A DNA stretch of 64,000 bases from Caprimulgus europaeus (Eukaryota > Chordata > Aves > Caprimulgiformes > Caprimulgidae), in contig OU015534.1 in NCBI GenBank assembly GCA_907165065.1, forward strand, positions 11,601,686-11,665,685. The letters run 5' to 3'. The position numbers and the translations under genes are program-made. Positions 34,401 through 47,281 of the stretch are shown here, one piece after another (within the stretch, counting starts at the first letter, position 1; each line of letters starts with the position of its first letter). Below the pieces are notes generated by a model that was not told the origin of the DNA, did not search any database, and saw nothing but the letters and a program-made list of their open reading frames with translations.

Positions 34401-37400
34401 ATCTGACATGAAGATGCTTGTACTGCCCTTACTGTGGCTGATCAGAACATGCTAATTTATGTCTTTACAGGAAACTACTGCTCAGAAGTTTTTTATTTTC
34501 TTAAATAAGTGTTAAGTGGCAAGTACTCTCTAATATAGTGATAAAACACAGTGGAGTGTCTTGAAATGTTTATAGCCTTTGGTGCTCTTCCTAGGTTACA
34601 TATTAGTAAATTCTGAGCAGTAAATTATACCATTGCTTAATTTTATCTTACTGTTTTAATTCTTTCTTTGCAAATTACACAGGCTAGGAGGATACTTGCC
34701 TTCTCGGACCAGCTCCAAGTGTGGCACTGGGCTGGTCTTTCCAGCCTTCTGTCCTGGAAGCTTGGCTTGAGATCCTTAGGTCATGAATGAAGAAGGATTG
34801 ATGGTGTTAGTGTCCCTTTTTCTTTATCACAGGACTGGGAGGGGGATGGTAGTCTCTGACTTGGGGAGAAATTGCAGACAGCCACTGAATGGAGTGAGTG
34901 GGACCACTCGGGTAGCCGTGGGGAGAAGCAGGAGAAGGTGTAGCCATGGGCTGGTTGGGTGGCAGAAGGGCAGGAGGTTGGTTCAGAGTGTGGTTTTGAT
35001 GATAACAGGGAAGAGCTGGTAATGGAACAATAACATAGTAATCTGCATTTAAAAATAATAAAAGGATTCCTGTCCAACAGAGATCTTTGAATTAGCTTCT
35101 TGTTGTTGCTGCTTTTAGTGGGGATTGTTTTGCTGACCGAGCCTATGGTGTATCTCTTCACACAGTTACATTGGCTGAAAGAAGAGGGTAGTGTGAACTA
35201 CGGTGCAGGGATGGGACTGAGTATCCAGGGTCAGGAACCTTTCAAGTCAGCTTTGCTGATGGAGTCGTTCATGTAATTACATCCTAAAGTGCTTTGCCAT
35301 AGCTAAGCAAGGCAGCCTTGTGAGCATGCTCTTCTCTAGCACTTACAGGGAGTAGCACTGACCCCATTCACTTCTGTGACCCCGCAGTCCAGCTTTTTGT
35401 TTTTAGAGGAAATGATATCACTTATGCAAAATAAACTTTGGATTTTAAGATTCCCCCTCTGTACACTCTTATCTAAAATTAATATGGCACACTTGACTTC
35501 TGTTAACCTTCTGCAGCGGTTCCCCTGGTTGTCTCCTCTTCTTGCCTTTGTCTGAGATGTGTGACTCTGGGAATGCCTTTGGGTTAAGCTTTGGACATGA
35601 AATCTTTGCATAGGGATCATCATGTAATGGACTATCACCTTCAGGTCTGCTACTTGTCTGGCACGTCATAGCAAAGACATTTGTCATAGTCAGGGCTGTA
35701 GTGGCCACAGATTTATTGAGCTGTGATGCTTGATGCACTCTGGGGAGCATGGACTCTGCTGCCTGGAAATTGGGACCAAAGAAGTTGGAAGCAGCATGAA
35801 AGGTGGTGGAGAAACTTGGAATAAATTTACAGTGTAGGAGAGAATGAGACAGGCATTGCATCACGTACTTTATTTCCAGCACTGAACCGTTGGGATGGGG
35901 TAATGAATGGAGAAGGTGGATTTTCCATCCCTGGGTAACTTAAGCTGTGCTTGGAAACAGTCACGCTGAACTGAATGCAAGCAGTTGGGCTCAGTGTCAT
36001 CTACTTGTACAGTGAGGAACCATAATTCCCTCTGCAGCACGAATTGCTAAGGTGAATTCTGCATCCAATGTTATAATGAATTCAAGCAAAACGGTTTCAA
36101 AATCAATGGGTTTATAATGGATATTTGGTAAAAAGCACACGCTGACCTGCCTCTGGATGAGGGAGCCCTCTACTAGCAACTCAGCATCGTGGTTATCCTG
36201 TGCCCTGGGGAACTGAAAAACTGGTTGGCTTGAGGACTGCAGAGCATAAACCACTGGAGGGCTCTTTGCCATCTGAGTTTTGTTGTCTGCACCATGTGCG
36301 AAAAATAGAATTAACTTCACAGAGTGTGAATTTTCTTTATTACTTCAAAAAGCTTAATTTTTCTAGCATTAGACAGCCATAGTATTTCATGCTGGGACTA
36401 AAATGTCAGCTGTCTCCCTTTGGATCCCAGCTCTTCTTCCAAGCTGAAGCAAAGCAGTTGGGTGTTGGCACCAGTGCTGCCTTCCCAGTGGCTTGGCTGG
36501 GAGTGGTGCTCTCATAGCTTCTCTGCTTAGAAAGCTTTGCTTGAAAAATACTGCCAGCCTGGGAGCCTTCCCCTTTCACTTGCTCTTTCCAAGCCTTGTC
36601 TAAGTCGGTAGCTTTCTTGAAAGCATTTTATTTTGTTTGCATGTTTGTTTCCTGTTGGGAGCCATTTTCCTGGATGGGTTCGGTCCCTTTCCTCCTGAAG
36701 CTCCTGGCTGGCAAAGACCTACTGGGCCATCTTGAGGTCATCCTTGGTATTTTCCCTCCAGCATATTCTCATGTGCCTTGTCCTGTGACTGTATCCTGGG
36801 GAGTGGGTGTATGGGTGTGTGCCAAACTCCCAGGAGGATGTCAGAGCTGCAGACTAACTTTTTGAACTGAGTCTGTTCCATGTTGAAGTCACCTTTTTCT
36901 CTGTGTTTGGCCAGGGTGCTGCCCCTGGCAGCCCAAAGATGGTGTCTTGTGCTCAGAGATTGCTTTGGACCACATGTTAGCAATGATGTGAGGCACATGG
37001 AGGTGGTACTAGAAGAAAGAGCAGAATAGAGGAGTTAAGGGAAGAAGACTGAAGAAGCAGCACGATGTGCTGGCGGAGCTGTGTGTGGGAAGCTTGTGCT
37101 ACCCAGGACTTTGTCCGGCCGTCCCTACAGCTTTGTCTGCCTCTCTTGAGTGGAGCTTTCTCCTCCCCTCAGCCCAGCACCTACACTCTGCAGCACCCTT
37201 TGTTTTCCCTCTGGTGGTACCTCTTGGTCATCTCTAATTTCCCTGCTTCAGTTTTTCCATCTGGGTGTTGAGCTGGATCTTGGTGCTGTCTGTTGGCCAG
37301 CGTGCCGGAGGTGCCTGGGCACTGGCTGAGTTCAGCTCCTCGTCCCTGCCTGGAGTCACGTGTCCCCTGCAAACCGGGTGGAGGGAGGAGGCTGGTGGGA

Positions 37401-38599
37401 GATTGCCAAGACCTCTCCTCCAGCTTGCTGTGCTCTCAGCTCCGAAGAGAACTGTTATATTTTATGGACCGTTTAGCTTCCCAATGGTGATCCTAATTCT
37501 TCACAGCATGTATGTGCCATTTCTTGGTTATTAAAAGGACCTCTGAAAAGGAGCTGCCCTCTGAGTCGGTGCTCTTCCATGCAGTTAATTGCAGGAGGGT
37601 TTTGCTTAGACTGTGAGGCTTAATATTTCCAAACTCTCCCTGTGCTAAGAGGGTGAATTCATACCCAAGTCTCCCCACGGCTGCAGGGACTGACCCTTGT
37701 GCACCATCAGGAAGCATGCAGGGGAAGAATGCTTCTGCTGGGAGTCATTCAAATTTTGAATTGCTCTGGAGAAAGTCCACTTGCTTTCTGCATAGCTTCC
37801 ATTCCTTGGGGGTCCAAGCAAGCTTCATGCTTACTGGGAAAGGAGTGATTACCTTGGCTGACAAGACAGCCAAAGGATGGATGGCTGTGGTTGCACCACA
37901 GGTGTGAGATGGATGGGTGGATGGGAGGTGGTTCAAGGGGAGGTTCTTGTCAAGTTACCGCACTGCATATGAGAAAACAGAGATGCCAAGCCATTAGGCT
38001 GTGTATTTCAGGTGTGAGGAAGCTGCCGAGGTCCCCTGGCATTGCAGAATGCCAAGTGGAATGTTAGTGCCACGCAGAGCACAGCAGTATGTCGGAATTA
38101 ATGAGGCTGGTGTAGGGAGAGCGCATGTGGCCGGTCTGGAGGGTTAATGTGTGCGAGGGTGATAGGCTTAGGCGGGGTTTTGTCATCAGGGTTGCTGTGC
38201 TTGGGAAACACGGTCTGATGGCAAGACCACATGAAATGAAATTTGAGCTTGCAAGGAGAGTGCTAAAAGTCATCAACTGCCAAAGTTTTTTTGCGTTTGC
38301 TGCAGGCCTGAAGCAAATCGCTGGCTTAAGGGGCTCTAAGCACCTGGGTCTTACACTGGATTTACAGGTAAGGTGAAATTAGGAGGGGGCTAAGTAATTA
38401 ATTCCTCTTGCTGTGACCAGGATGGGGGGTGATTCTGACTTGCCACATCTCCTCAGAAGTTTCTTCAGAAGCTGGTAAGGACTCTGGTTGTGAAACCTGG
38501 GAAGCAAAGAGGATCCCTGGGTGCCTGACAATTCCTTTTCTCTGCTGGTTCTTTCTCGCCGGCAGCCTCAGGCTGCCTGTCTCTTTGTTAAGAGAGTGA

Positions 38600-38900
38600 C
38601 AGCAATGTGACACCGTGAAAATAATTACTAACAAATCACGGTGGTGACTGCAAACAGCTCGCTGTCTTCAGAGGCATGTCAGGGAGCATTAGAGCAGGGC
38701 CGTGGGAGCGGCAGAGCGGCTAGGGGCTCTTTCTCTGCTCTAGGCTGAGGGAAGATCTTTGGAGACCTTTGGCGCCCGCCACCCCCACATCATTCCCTTA
38801 TCTTTGGCTTTTTCTTTCTTTCCTCCTGTCCCTGCCTTTGCCATCAATAATTAAGCCCATTAATTGCACAGTGAGTTCAGGAAAGCTGCAAATGGTAAGA
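38600..38900. promoter_or_regulatory. Candidate conserved noncoding element
   Basis: The block has homeodomain cores at both ends (AATAATTACTAAC near 38618 and AATAATTAAGCCCATTAATT near 38845-38864). Between them is a CpG-bearing central part with an E2F-like TTTGGCGC near 38768. No coding or repeat assignment fits. Function is inferred from composition only. Confidence 0.28.
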
Positions 38901-39789
38901 CCAGGCTTCTGCCTTCCCCGAGTTCAGCAACCAGCCATAAAGCAGTGAAGAAATTTCTGGAGGAATATTGCAGGCAGAAGCACATCCAAGCTGTGTTTCT
39001 TATTTTGCAGCCCTTCTGAGCGGCCCTGGGCAGTAATGTTTATTAGCAGTGTGTCCCTAGGAATTCATGGGCTGCTGGTACCGTTGGAGAATGGCCCATG
39101 TCCTTGTCCTTGGGAGCCTCCAGTCTCAGTGAACCTGGAAGTAGGTTTTTATTTGTGCAGAGCATCATGGCAAATGTGCAGTCAACTGGCATCTCCAGCA
39201 GAACAAATGGGCAGAGGAAGGAGAGGTCCTTCCAGGATGCAGTAGGGATGGTGCCAATCTGTGGCTGAAGCTGCAGGTCAAGGTGATCCTTCAGAGAATA
39301 AACAGCAGACAAGTCATGAGTGAAGAACCTGGTTGGTACCAAACAGAGCAGCTGAGGGAGTCTCTGCAGGGATGAGGCCCCTGTGGCAGTGTTGAAGTAG
39401 GGACCTTCTGCAGTGCTACACAGACAGAGTCTGAGAGAAAGCTCTCTAGAAAGCCTCTCGTTATATTGCTGTAAAGCTCCCTCCAAAGGAAGGGTCTAGG
39501 AGAGGTACTGAGGGGAAACTGGAAAGCAGCTGCTGGCTGAAGTGTCCTTCAGCAGCATTGGTAATCAGACCCCTGGGAAACCTTTGAGAGGGGAGCTCAC
39601 AACCTCCCCTCCTTGTTCTTGGTGGTATTTCACCCTCTGGTTTGAGAACAGGCCATGCTGCCTGGCAATTACCCGGGCAGAGGAGCACCCTGCAATGGGA
39701 AGCAGAAGGTGCGGGTGGGAACCTTCTCCCAGGCACCTGCTCCACCGAGCAGCCCTCTTTCCCATTCCCCTAGTTACTCAAGTGATTTT

Positions 39790-40150
39790 CCTGACTGTCA
39801 CATCTGTAAATAATGTCGCTGGCGTATCTAGCTAGATGCAGAGTGGCGATGGAGGGGGAAGGGCTGGCGCTGAGGGTGGCTGTAACGGCCCCTCTCCCCG
39901 ACTCATACAATATTTATGCAGGGCTGGGAGTCGGCGGCACTGACCTCCGGGTCGTGCTGTTAAACAGCTCCCGCAGCCCCTGCATCCTAATTGCTGCACT
40001 TGTCCTTTGCTCTGGAGGATTCGCTGCTCCTTCTCTCCGGCGAAGCAAATACTAATGGCAGCTCGTGCTTGGAGGTGGGGAGCGGTCTCTTCCCCACAAG
40101 GAAAAGACAAACTTGTTTCCTCTCGTGCAGATGTAATTTGCAGCTGCACA
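39790..40150. promoter_or_regulatory. Candidate conserved noncoding element
   Basis: The stretch keeps many CpGs (GTCGCTGGCGTA, CCCCGAC, GTCGGCGGC, TCCGGCGAAG). It mixes GC-rich pieces with AT-rich homeobox-type motifs (ACAATATTTATGC near 39908, CCTAATTGC near 39986, TGTAATTTGC near 40131). It shows no exon signature. It could be an intronic enhancer or an unannotated promoter. Confidence 0.3.
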
Positions 40151-41384
40151 GAAACCTGTGCTCAGACCCCATTACATGATGTGCCAGGCTCCCTACTGCT
40201 GCCGAGAGCCTGTGGAGCTGTTGTGTGTGTTATTTTGGGTTGTGTATCATCAGAGGGGACTGAGAGGGTGTTTACCCCATGCCACTGGCTCCTTATAGGA
40301 TTTCTGTCTTCCCCTTAGTGGGGAGAATAAGAAGTGGCAATCACAGAAGTCAGTTGAGAGAGTAGACCTGGACAATGTGATGCCAGGAAAGAAGAGGAGT
40401 TCAAACAGCGTCACAAGACAGAGTGGCATGTTTTCTTATAGATAAATGATCTGCTTCAGTTGGTGGGAAGAGAGGTGATGCAGAAGGCTGGAGACCCTCT
40501 GCTTGGCTGAGGGGCTCCAACCCCCCTTGCAAGTGGTACAGCAATAGCTGGAGGTGGAGAGGTTTTTAACCTGGCTGGCAGAGGCTTTCAGCTGATTCAA
40601 GTAGTTCAAGAAAGCCTGAAAGATAAAGCTCTGATTGCCAGAGCTACCATAGCTTTCCCCCATGCTATTCGTCTGGGCTCTGTCCTGCTTAGGGCTTCAC
40701 GTCTGGTGTCTGCGAGTCCAGTGACCCAACTGGCCCCCCACGTCCCTTCTACTGCCTTTCTGAGTTGGTAGGTCCCCTTTGTGACTGGAAAATTGCTGTT
40801 TAGACTGGAGACTAATGGCCTTTAAGTGACATGATTGTATTATGTTAAGCGTATATAGGCTTTACCATTAGGCATTAAGCAGTTTATGACTCATAGCGGA
40901 GAAGCCCTTGTCCTGAAGAGTTTATACGCTAAATGGTCTGGACAGGCAAGGCATGGAAGAGGTGAGGTTTCCTCCTGCCTGTCGCACAGCAGCTCTGAGG
41001 ACTGGGACAGGACATGTCTTCTCAGTCCTAGAGCAGCGTCTTTCTTTAGGTCTTGCATGCTCCAGTTTCCTGGGGAGAAATACTTTTCCAATGGGAACTG
41101 TGCAGCGAGAGGAGAAACACATTTCATTTTAGCTCAATTTCTGTGTATGTTTTGGTTTTGAGGGGGCTTAGACATGATTCATTGTGGGTGCATCAGGTTT
41201 ATTCCCTTACTCAGGATGTAATTACAGTATTCTGCAGCAGGAGTCTGAACACTCCCTCTTGGAACAGCTCGTATGCAGAGGACCAGGCGATTACTAAATG
41301 AGTGTCTGTATGAAAGACTTCATAAGAGACCACACAGACAGAGAAATGACACGCTCTGTGTAATCAGGCTCCGCTGCAGTGTGA

Positions 41385-41625
41385 ATCACAGAATACTTTA
41401 AATAGAAATCTCTAATCCAGCCCCTGCTTAAAGCAGAGCAAACTTCAAACTTAGATCAGGTGGCTCAGGGTCTTTTCCAGATGAGTTTGAATGTCTCCAG
41501 GGGAGGAGATTCCCCCACCAATCTGTTCCAGTGCTTTACTAGTGCACAGTGAAGAGTTATTCCTGATGACAAATTGGAAGTTCACCTGCTTCGGCCTGGG
41601 GTCATGACAGGTGACTTTCACTGTG
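41385..41625 (-). mobile_element. CR1 LINE 3' fragment, antisense, degraded
   Basis: Read as given, the strand shows the familiar antisense CR1 signature: AATCCAGCCCCTGC, then CTCCAGGGGAGGAGATTC, CCACCAATCTGTTCCAGTGC and TTATTCCTGATGACAAATTG. It covers only the terminal coding and 3' region. Edges are approximate. Confidence 0.75.
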
Positions 41626-42044
41626 TGGTAGATGTACACAGTATCCAAACTGATACACTCCTATTCCTGAGATGCTGTATGATGTTGTATTTAGTAAGCA
41701 GACAATCACAGCAAGCTTGTGTGTAGAAATCTGTTCTAAGGGTTTTTCATAGTGTCAGGTACCCAAGGCTGGAGGGGCAACCTCAGTCTTGGAGACTTGC
41801 CAGTTTCTCTGTACTTGGGAGCAGTGTCATGCATTTCTGTGTCAAAGGGAAGTCCACCCAGTCATCCTCCCTGTCTGCAAGGGCTGGTGAGAGCATTTGC
41901 TCTACCCCTTCACCGATCTGGAGGACTCAGTATGGAGGAGTGCAGAGCTTCTGCCTGCTGCACGCCTAACCTCAGCTGAACCGTGCAGCCAGCAAGCTCT
42001 GGTTTCCTGCATGGTAATTAAGTAGTTATTTAAAAATCAAAAGG

Positions 42045-42138
42045 CTCAGTTCTGATTCTACTCTCACTGGCTACTTAATAACTCCAAGTAGTTACTCCAG
42101 ATTTACTCCTACATGCATAGCGGCAGAATCAGGACCAG
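42045..42138. mobile_element. 94-bp element with terminal inverted repeats
   Basis: The left end CTCAGTTCTGATTCT (42045-42059) is matched in inverted orientation by AGAATCAGGACCAG (42125-42138); the inner 8 bases pair perfectly and the outer ones partly. The inside repeats the words AACTCC, TTACTCC and TTTACTCC. It resembles old, non-autonomous interspersed repeats seen across reptile genomes whose ends read like 'TCTGATTCT ... AGAATCAGG'. The family name is uncertain to me. Confidence 0.45.
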
Positions 42139-45100
42139 TAAATAGAGCTATGAATCTTTTTAAGAGAAGCTGTTAAGCGGTAGCACATAGATTTATTGTA
42201 GCATCATGTGTGTGCAATTGTTGATGAACATCTTCTGTTGGAGGCTGAATACCTGCTGTGTTACTGCCTCGCTTTTAATGTTGAGATAGCGGCTCTGCCA
42301 GCATCTAGCTGACGCACAGACAGATACCCATAAAGGGCCAGATCTCGCGTGGTGTTAAATGCCTTCATGTTTCATTAAGGTTGATGGCAGTGGAAGGCAC
42401 ACGGTGCTTTGCAGGACGAGGAAGTCACGACGAGCCACTTACCCTGTGTGCTTTTTTGTGGCAGAGTTATTTTCCTAGTGGATACATTGCTGTGGTTGCA
42501 GTCTGGGGTAGCAGCCTTTTCCATTTGCAGGCTAGCTGCTTGGAAAGCTTGAGTGTTGAGATTCTCCCAAATTTCTTAACACCCAGCAAAAAATTAGAGA
42601 AGAGGGATCTGGCTGTTAGCATATGATGGGTGGTGGGTGCTCAGACATTTCAGCCGGTGCTGCTGTGAGTCCCAAGATTTACAGCTTACCTTTTAAGCTT
42701 CCTAGCCAGGAATATGCCTGGTAGAGAGAAAGCAGCGCAGTCCAGAATGGGCATCACAGAAAAAGGAAGGTCTGAAAGTGCCAGGTATTAGCCTTGCTGC
42801 TTAGCATGGGGTTTTGGCCTCATTACACTAATCCAATTAAAGATTGATGGAAAAAGATCACACACACCCCGGTGAAGGGGCTTGTGTGACAACTGCTTTC
42901 CTTCCTGGGCAGCTGGAGTGGCACTAGTTATCTTGTGCGTCACCACACCTCCCCGGGCCCTGCAGACCCACTGGTGCTTCCACATGCTGTGGTGTGTGCT
43001 CTTCTCCTGCATCATGTCTCTCTTATTACTAATGGAGCATGGATGCATTTTAGCTGCTGGTCAGCCCTCATTAATATCCAGAGATGACAGGTTGACATTT
43101 GTAAAGAAGACTTGCATTGACCTTCATGTTGTGCATCGGTGCGGTTGCCATGCGGTGCCCTGTGCTGGATGCTTCTTCCTGTGCTGCCTGGGGAATGCAC
43201 TTGTGTTAGCAAAGGGACAGGCTGCTCTGTAACCCTTTGCTGCTGCTGGGATCGCAGGCAGTGCCTCTGGATGTCTCTGCATCCCTCTGCCCATCCCAAC
43301 AACCAGTCCCTGGAGAGCCCCCATCCACCTCGGTGAATGGGACTCGGGGGTGTTTGGGTTGCACTTGTGGCTCCTTGTGGACATTGTTATTTAGGTACTG
43401 GGATCTTAATGGAAGACTGCTTCATGCCGACAGCCATGTCCCGTCTGCTTCCTTTTCCTAATTCCTTGTGGGGATGGAGCAGAAGAAAGGCTGCACTGCT
43501 CAGGCATCCTGAGTGCTGTCAGTCGCCTGTCTCTCCCCCAGCCCACCCCATCCCAGCTTGAGGACTGCTGCAGCCCGCTCGGCGATGACATTTATTAACA
43601 GAGGGGGCTTTGAAAAAAGGCAGGCTGCTCCTGCAAAGGCTCCTCACTGTAACTCCGTCTCCTCTGCTCGCCAGCCCGTCTGAGGCAATGGCTGCTGGTG
43701 TTGAAATTCATTAGTGTTTCCTGACAGGCGATGGAGGCTTGCTCTGTCTGTTCCCACTTCCCTGCTCTCATGTCCCTGCTTCACGCATGCTGATATTTAA
43801 AGCTGATGTGCGGCTCGTAGGCTTGTTGCACTGTGACAAGTTTGGGGGTGGTTGAGAGAACTGAGAGGGTGGAAGGAAAGCAAAGAGAGAGGGAGATGGG
43901 ACCTGTCTCAGGGCTGCAGTGAAAGCCCAGTGCTTTTCAGACCCTCTCCACATGTATTGTCTTTCCACAACTACTGCTTGTGAATTTTAAGCACAGCCAT
44001 GCTGGGGTGGTTTGGCCTACAGTGATGGGGGAGAGAGAAGGACAATACTGTGGTTGTGCCCAGTGAGAGTGGAGTGCAGTCACCTGGGCTCCCCCAGCTC
44101 CTTGGCAAGTCTGTGGGGCTGATGAGCATGTGAGTGAGTGCTAGAGGGTCTGGCAGGGCTTCATCCCTTTGTCCTTCACTTTAGACAAGAGCGTGACTTT
44201 GTAGTGGGTGATGTGATGACTCCGGTGCTGGGGAGGAGACATCTACCTACCAAAGCCTTGGAACACAAAAGAAGGCTGCTCCTATCTAACTTCAGTTATT
44301 GGGATGAAGGAGTTGGGGTTTGGTTTTGGGTTTTTTTGAGATGTGAGTCGGCATGCTTCAATTGCTGCAGGCTGCAGCATGGCTTGGGCTGTGCTGTGTG
44401 CCCAGGGCGCTCTGCTCGTGTGTGGGTGCTGTGGCATCACACTGTCAGAACCCTCCTGGCCCAGCATGGTGGTTTTGGCAAACCCCAGCCAGGCTTTCTG
44501 CGCCTCTGTGGGATGCTCCTGGGGCCTTGATGCTTTGGAGCAGGATCTCACCCCTTTGCACCCCCAGCACACTGAACCCTGCTGGTTCAGACTTACTGTT
44601 TTAAACCATGTTTGAAACAACTTAAGGCTTCCTCTTTGGGAGGCTGCAGGTTTACCTAAACTGCTTTAAATTTCTAGCTTGGCTCCAGCTCATGCAAGGT
44701 TCAGGGCAGACAGGTGTGGCTTTGCCTGTCCTGGTGCTATTTCTCTGCTAAAACATCTCAGGTGCCTTAGACAGGATGTTATTCCCTCACTAGCTTTCTC
44801 TGTTAGGAGAGGGCACCCAAGCTTTCCTCTTGGCCTGGCAAACATCCCACTCTACATCAGAGCAGAGCAGCAGCTCTGCGCCGCATGGTCCAGAGCCATG
44901 TCTTGACCAGCCTTGCTTTGAACTGGGGTGCAAGGCTGAGATGGTTCAATAGCTCCTGTCTTTGGCTGTCACCTTGTTGCAGTTGTGTGCTGCAGCATCC
45001 AAGCAGCTTGCTTCAAGCTTTCCAGCCCTCCTTCAGCAAAGGATTTCCAGGGCAGGAGCCTGCCTGCCCTCTCCTTTGCAGCCGGGTGCAGTGGGGTTGG

Positions 45101-45359
45101 CCAGGATGCAATTAAAATGTTCTGCATCTCTTACAACTCAGGGTCTTCAGGCATGGATTTTTTGGAAGGCTGAGACTAGGTCTATAAAAAACAAGATTTA
45201 ATGTCCCTTTATCTTTCCCATAGAGGGACTTGTTCTTTTAACTGTCTCAATATCAATACATCCAGTGTGTAGAAAGTGGCCCAATTTCTTTGTCTTCTGA
45301 CATCCTGAACCCAGAAGCAGATGGACGTTAACCAGCTCTGATTAGTTGGGAGAATCAAG

Positions 45360-45990
45360 CATTAATTTTTTATATGCCAGGACCACCTGAGTGACGGAAA
45401 TCAATTACAGCTGCCCCTCCCCCTTCCATATTAATGTGGTGGCTCTGAGCAGAGATGGAGGAACCTGTTGAAATGAGAAACCCCTATTTCTTAGTTTGAC
45501 CCCCTAGATAATTAGGGTTAAATTGATATGCTATCGCACTGGTGACACATTTTATCTGCCTCTGTTTGTACAAGAGGATACAATAGTGGAGGAAGGACCA
45601 ATTTGTGCCCTGCTCTAGCTAACCATACCAAGATAAAAGGTGTCACTAGTACGATAACGTTCTTGCCTCATGCTCTTTTATTGTTGCTCAATTTGCCTTT
45701 TTTTTTTTTAATCCTGTTCTTTTTCTTTCAATACCCTTGGTCATATTTTAACTCCATGCCATCGCATAATGACGCCCTGCTAAATGTGTGTGGAGATAGG
45801 CAACTCTGGCTGACAGCCTTCCCTGATAACCGAATTCCAGCCCATCCATCACTAGGCTGCTCTCCTTAACTTAAGGGAAGTGATAACTAAAGCAAGGCCG
45901 TTTATCACCGCCGAGCTGTGCGCTTCTTGCCGCCTTGGAGAGAGCCGGCTTCAACGGGAGAAATGCAGCCATGTCACCTCGCCTCCCATT
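45360..45990. promoter_or_regulatory. Candidate pair of conserved noncoding elements
   Basis: Two patches stand out. The first, 45360-45560, has TCAATTACAGCTG, CCATATTAATG and AGATAATTAGGG. The second, 45740-45990, has CATCGCATAATGACG, several GATAA or TTATC words and a CpG-retaining end (CACCGCCGAGC, TTGCCGCC, AGCCGGC). A T-rich tract separates them. The assignment is by composition only. Confidence 0.3.
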
Positions 45991-47195
45991 TGCATCCCGC
46001 TCATCTCCAGGCTCCATTTACCCTGCAGAGCGGAGGAGCGGGGCTGGATGGAAATCAGAGCCTGGGGTGGTGAAGCTCTCTGAAAATGGCACAGAGCTGA
46101 CACTGCTGACCACAGCCCAGGGAGGACTTGGACTTGCTTGGCTGGCAGAGGAGAGTGTACTACCTGCTGTCACTTGCTCTTCTGTCCCAGGGGGACCTCT
46201 TTTTTTGGGAGAGGGCAGAGGTTGTATGCTCGTGTCTTTGCTTTTGGTAGGACAGACTTTACCAGAGCTGCATTGGAGACTGGAAAATCCCACAGCGGTT
46301 TTCAAGTTTCTCTCTATCAGGTGCAGTCATACCTGAAGCCACAGCATTTGGCTGATGAGGTGGTTTTGAGAGCCAGCTTCCTTCCCAAGGAGCGAATGTG
46401 TCAGTGTTTGGGGAGGCAGTGAGACCTAATTCAGAAGCTGGAAGGATCATGGGATGTTGAATGCAGTGAAATGTGCCATCATTTCTCTTCTCCCTTACCT
46501 GAGGGAGGGCCAGATCCTGAGCTCTTTGCTCGAGCAAAGCAGCCCCCAGTAATGCAAGGTTGACTCTCAAAAGAGCAAGAAACCATACTGAGCATAAGAG
46601 CATGCTTACCAAATGAGCTGCTGAAGTGAATGGTGGCCTGATAAATTGAGACACTTCCTTACAGACCCTGGCACTTCTGCTCCCCAGGAGAGCCACAGAT
46701 GTGCCTTGTTCACTACAACCTGGAGAAGATGCTGGAGAAACTCCTGCCTGGTCACTCAGGCTGAGGAGTGGGAGATCAGTGCAGGTGACAAGCTTGGAGC
46801 TGGGAAAAGACATTGCAGGGGTGTTTGCCTTCCCACAGCTACCTGGGCACCTGGTTCCCCATGCTGGGAGCGCTGCGTAACCCAGACTAGACGGGACCCA
46901 TTGGACAGTCGTTTGCTAAAGGCAAGCACATTCAGTGGCTGTATCCCTGCTGTCTTGGAGCCACTAGTCCTGTGTCTTCCAGCTCAGGGAGCAGACTGAT
47001 GCTTTGGTTCGTGCTGTCAACAGCCCACCCAGGTTATAGCGTGACCGTAGGTCTTCTAGTACTTGAAAAACTTGAAGTCTCTCTGGCGCTAATGTGAAAT
47101 GAGGGGTTCACAAGCACAGAGGAGGAGGAGGAATGTCCTTAGGTCACACAGCTTCACAGGCAGTTTCTGGGATTGTTACTTGTTTGCAAAGATGG

Positions 47196-47281
47196 GTCAT
47201 TTATTTAGTTGACATATTTATTTGGAGCATTTATTTTCTCCAATTAAAGACCCACTGTCCAGCGCCCAGGGCATACTGCCA
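47196..47281 (+). repeat. 85-bp dispersed direct repeat, copy 1
   Basis: The first 30 bases, GTCATTTATTTAGTTGACAT to ATTTATTTGG, are identical to those of the copy at 48767. The similarity continues with gaps through ATTAAAGAC, CCAG and CCCAGGGCAT. The two copies lie 1571 bp apart in the same orientation. No known family was recognised. Confidence 0.75.

Noticed and set aside
46259-46813. Antisense open frame of 184 codons
   Set aside because: No recognisable motif; several other frames over the same interval are equally open.
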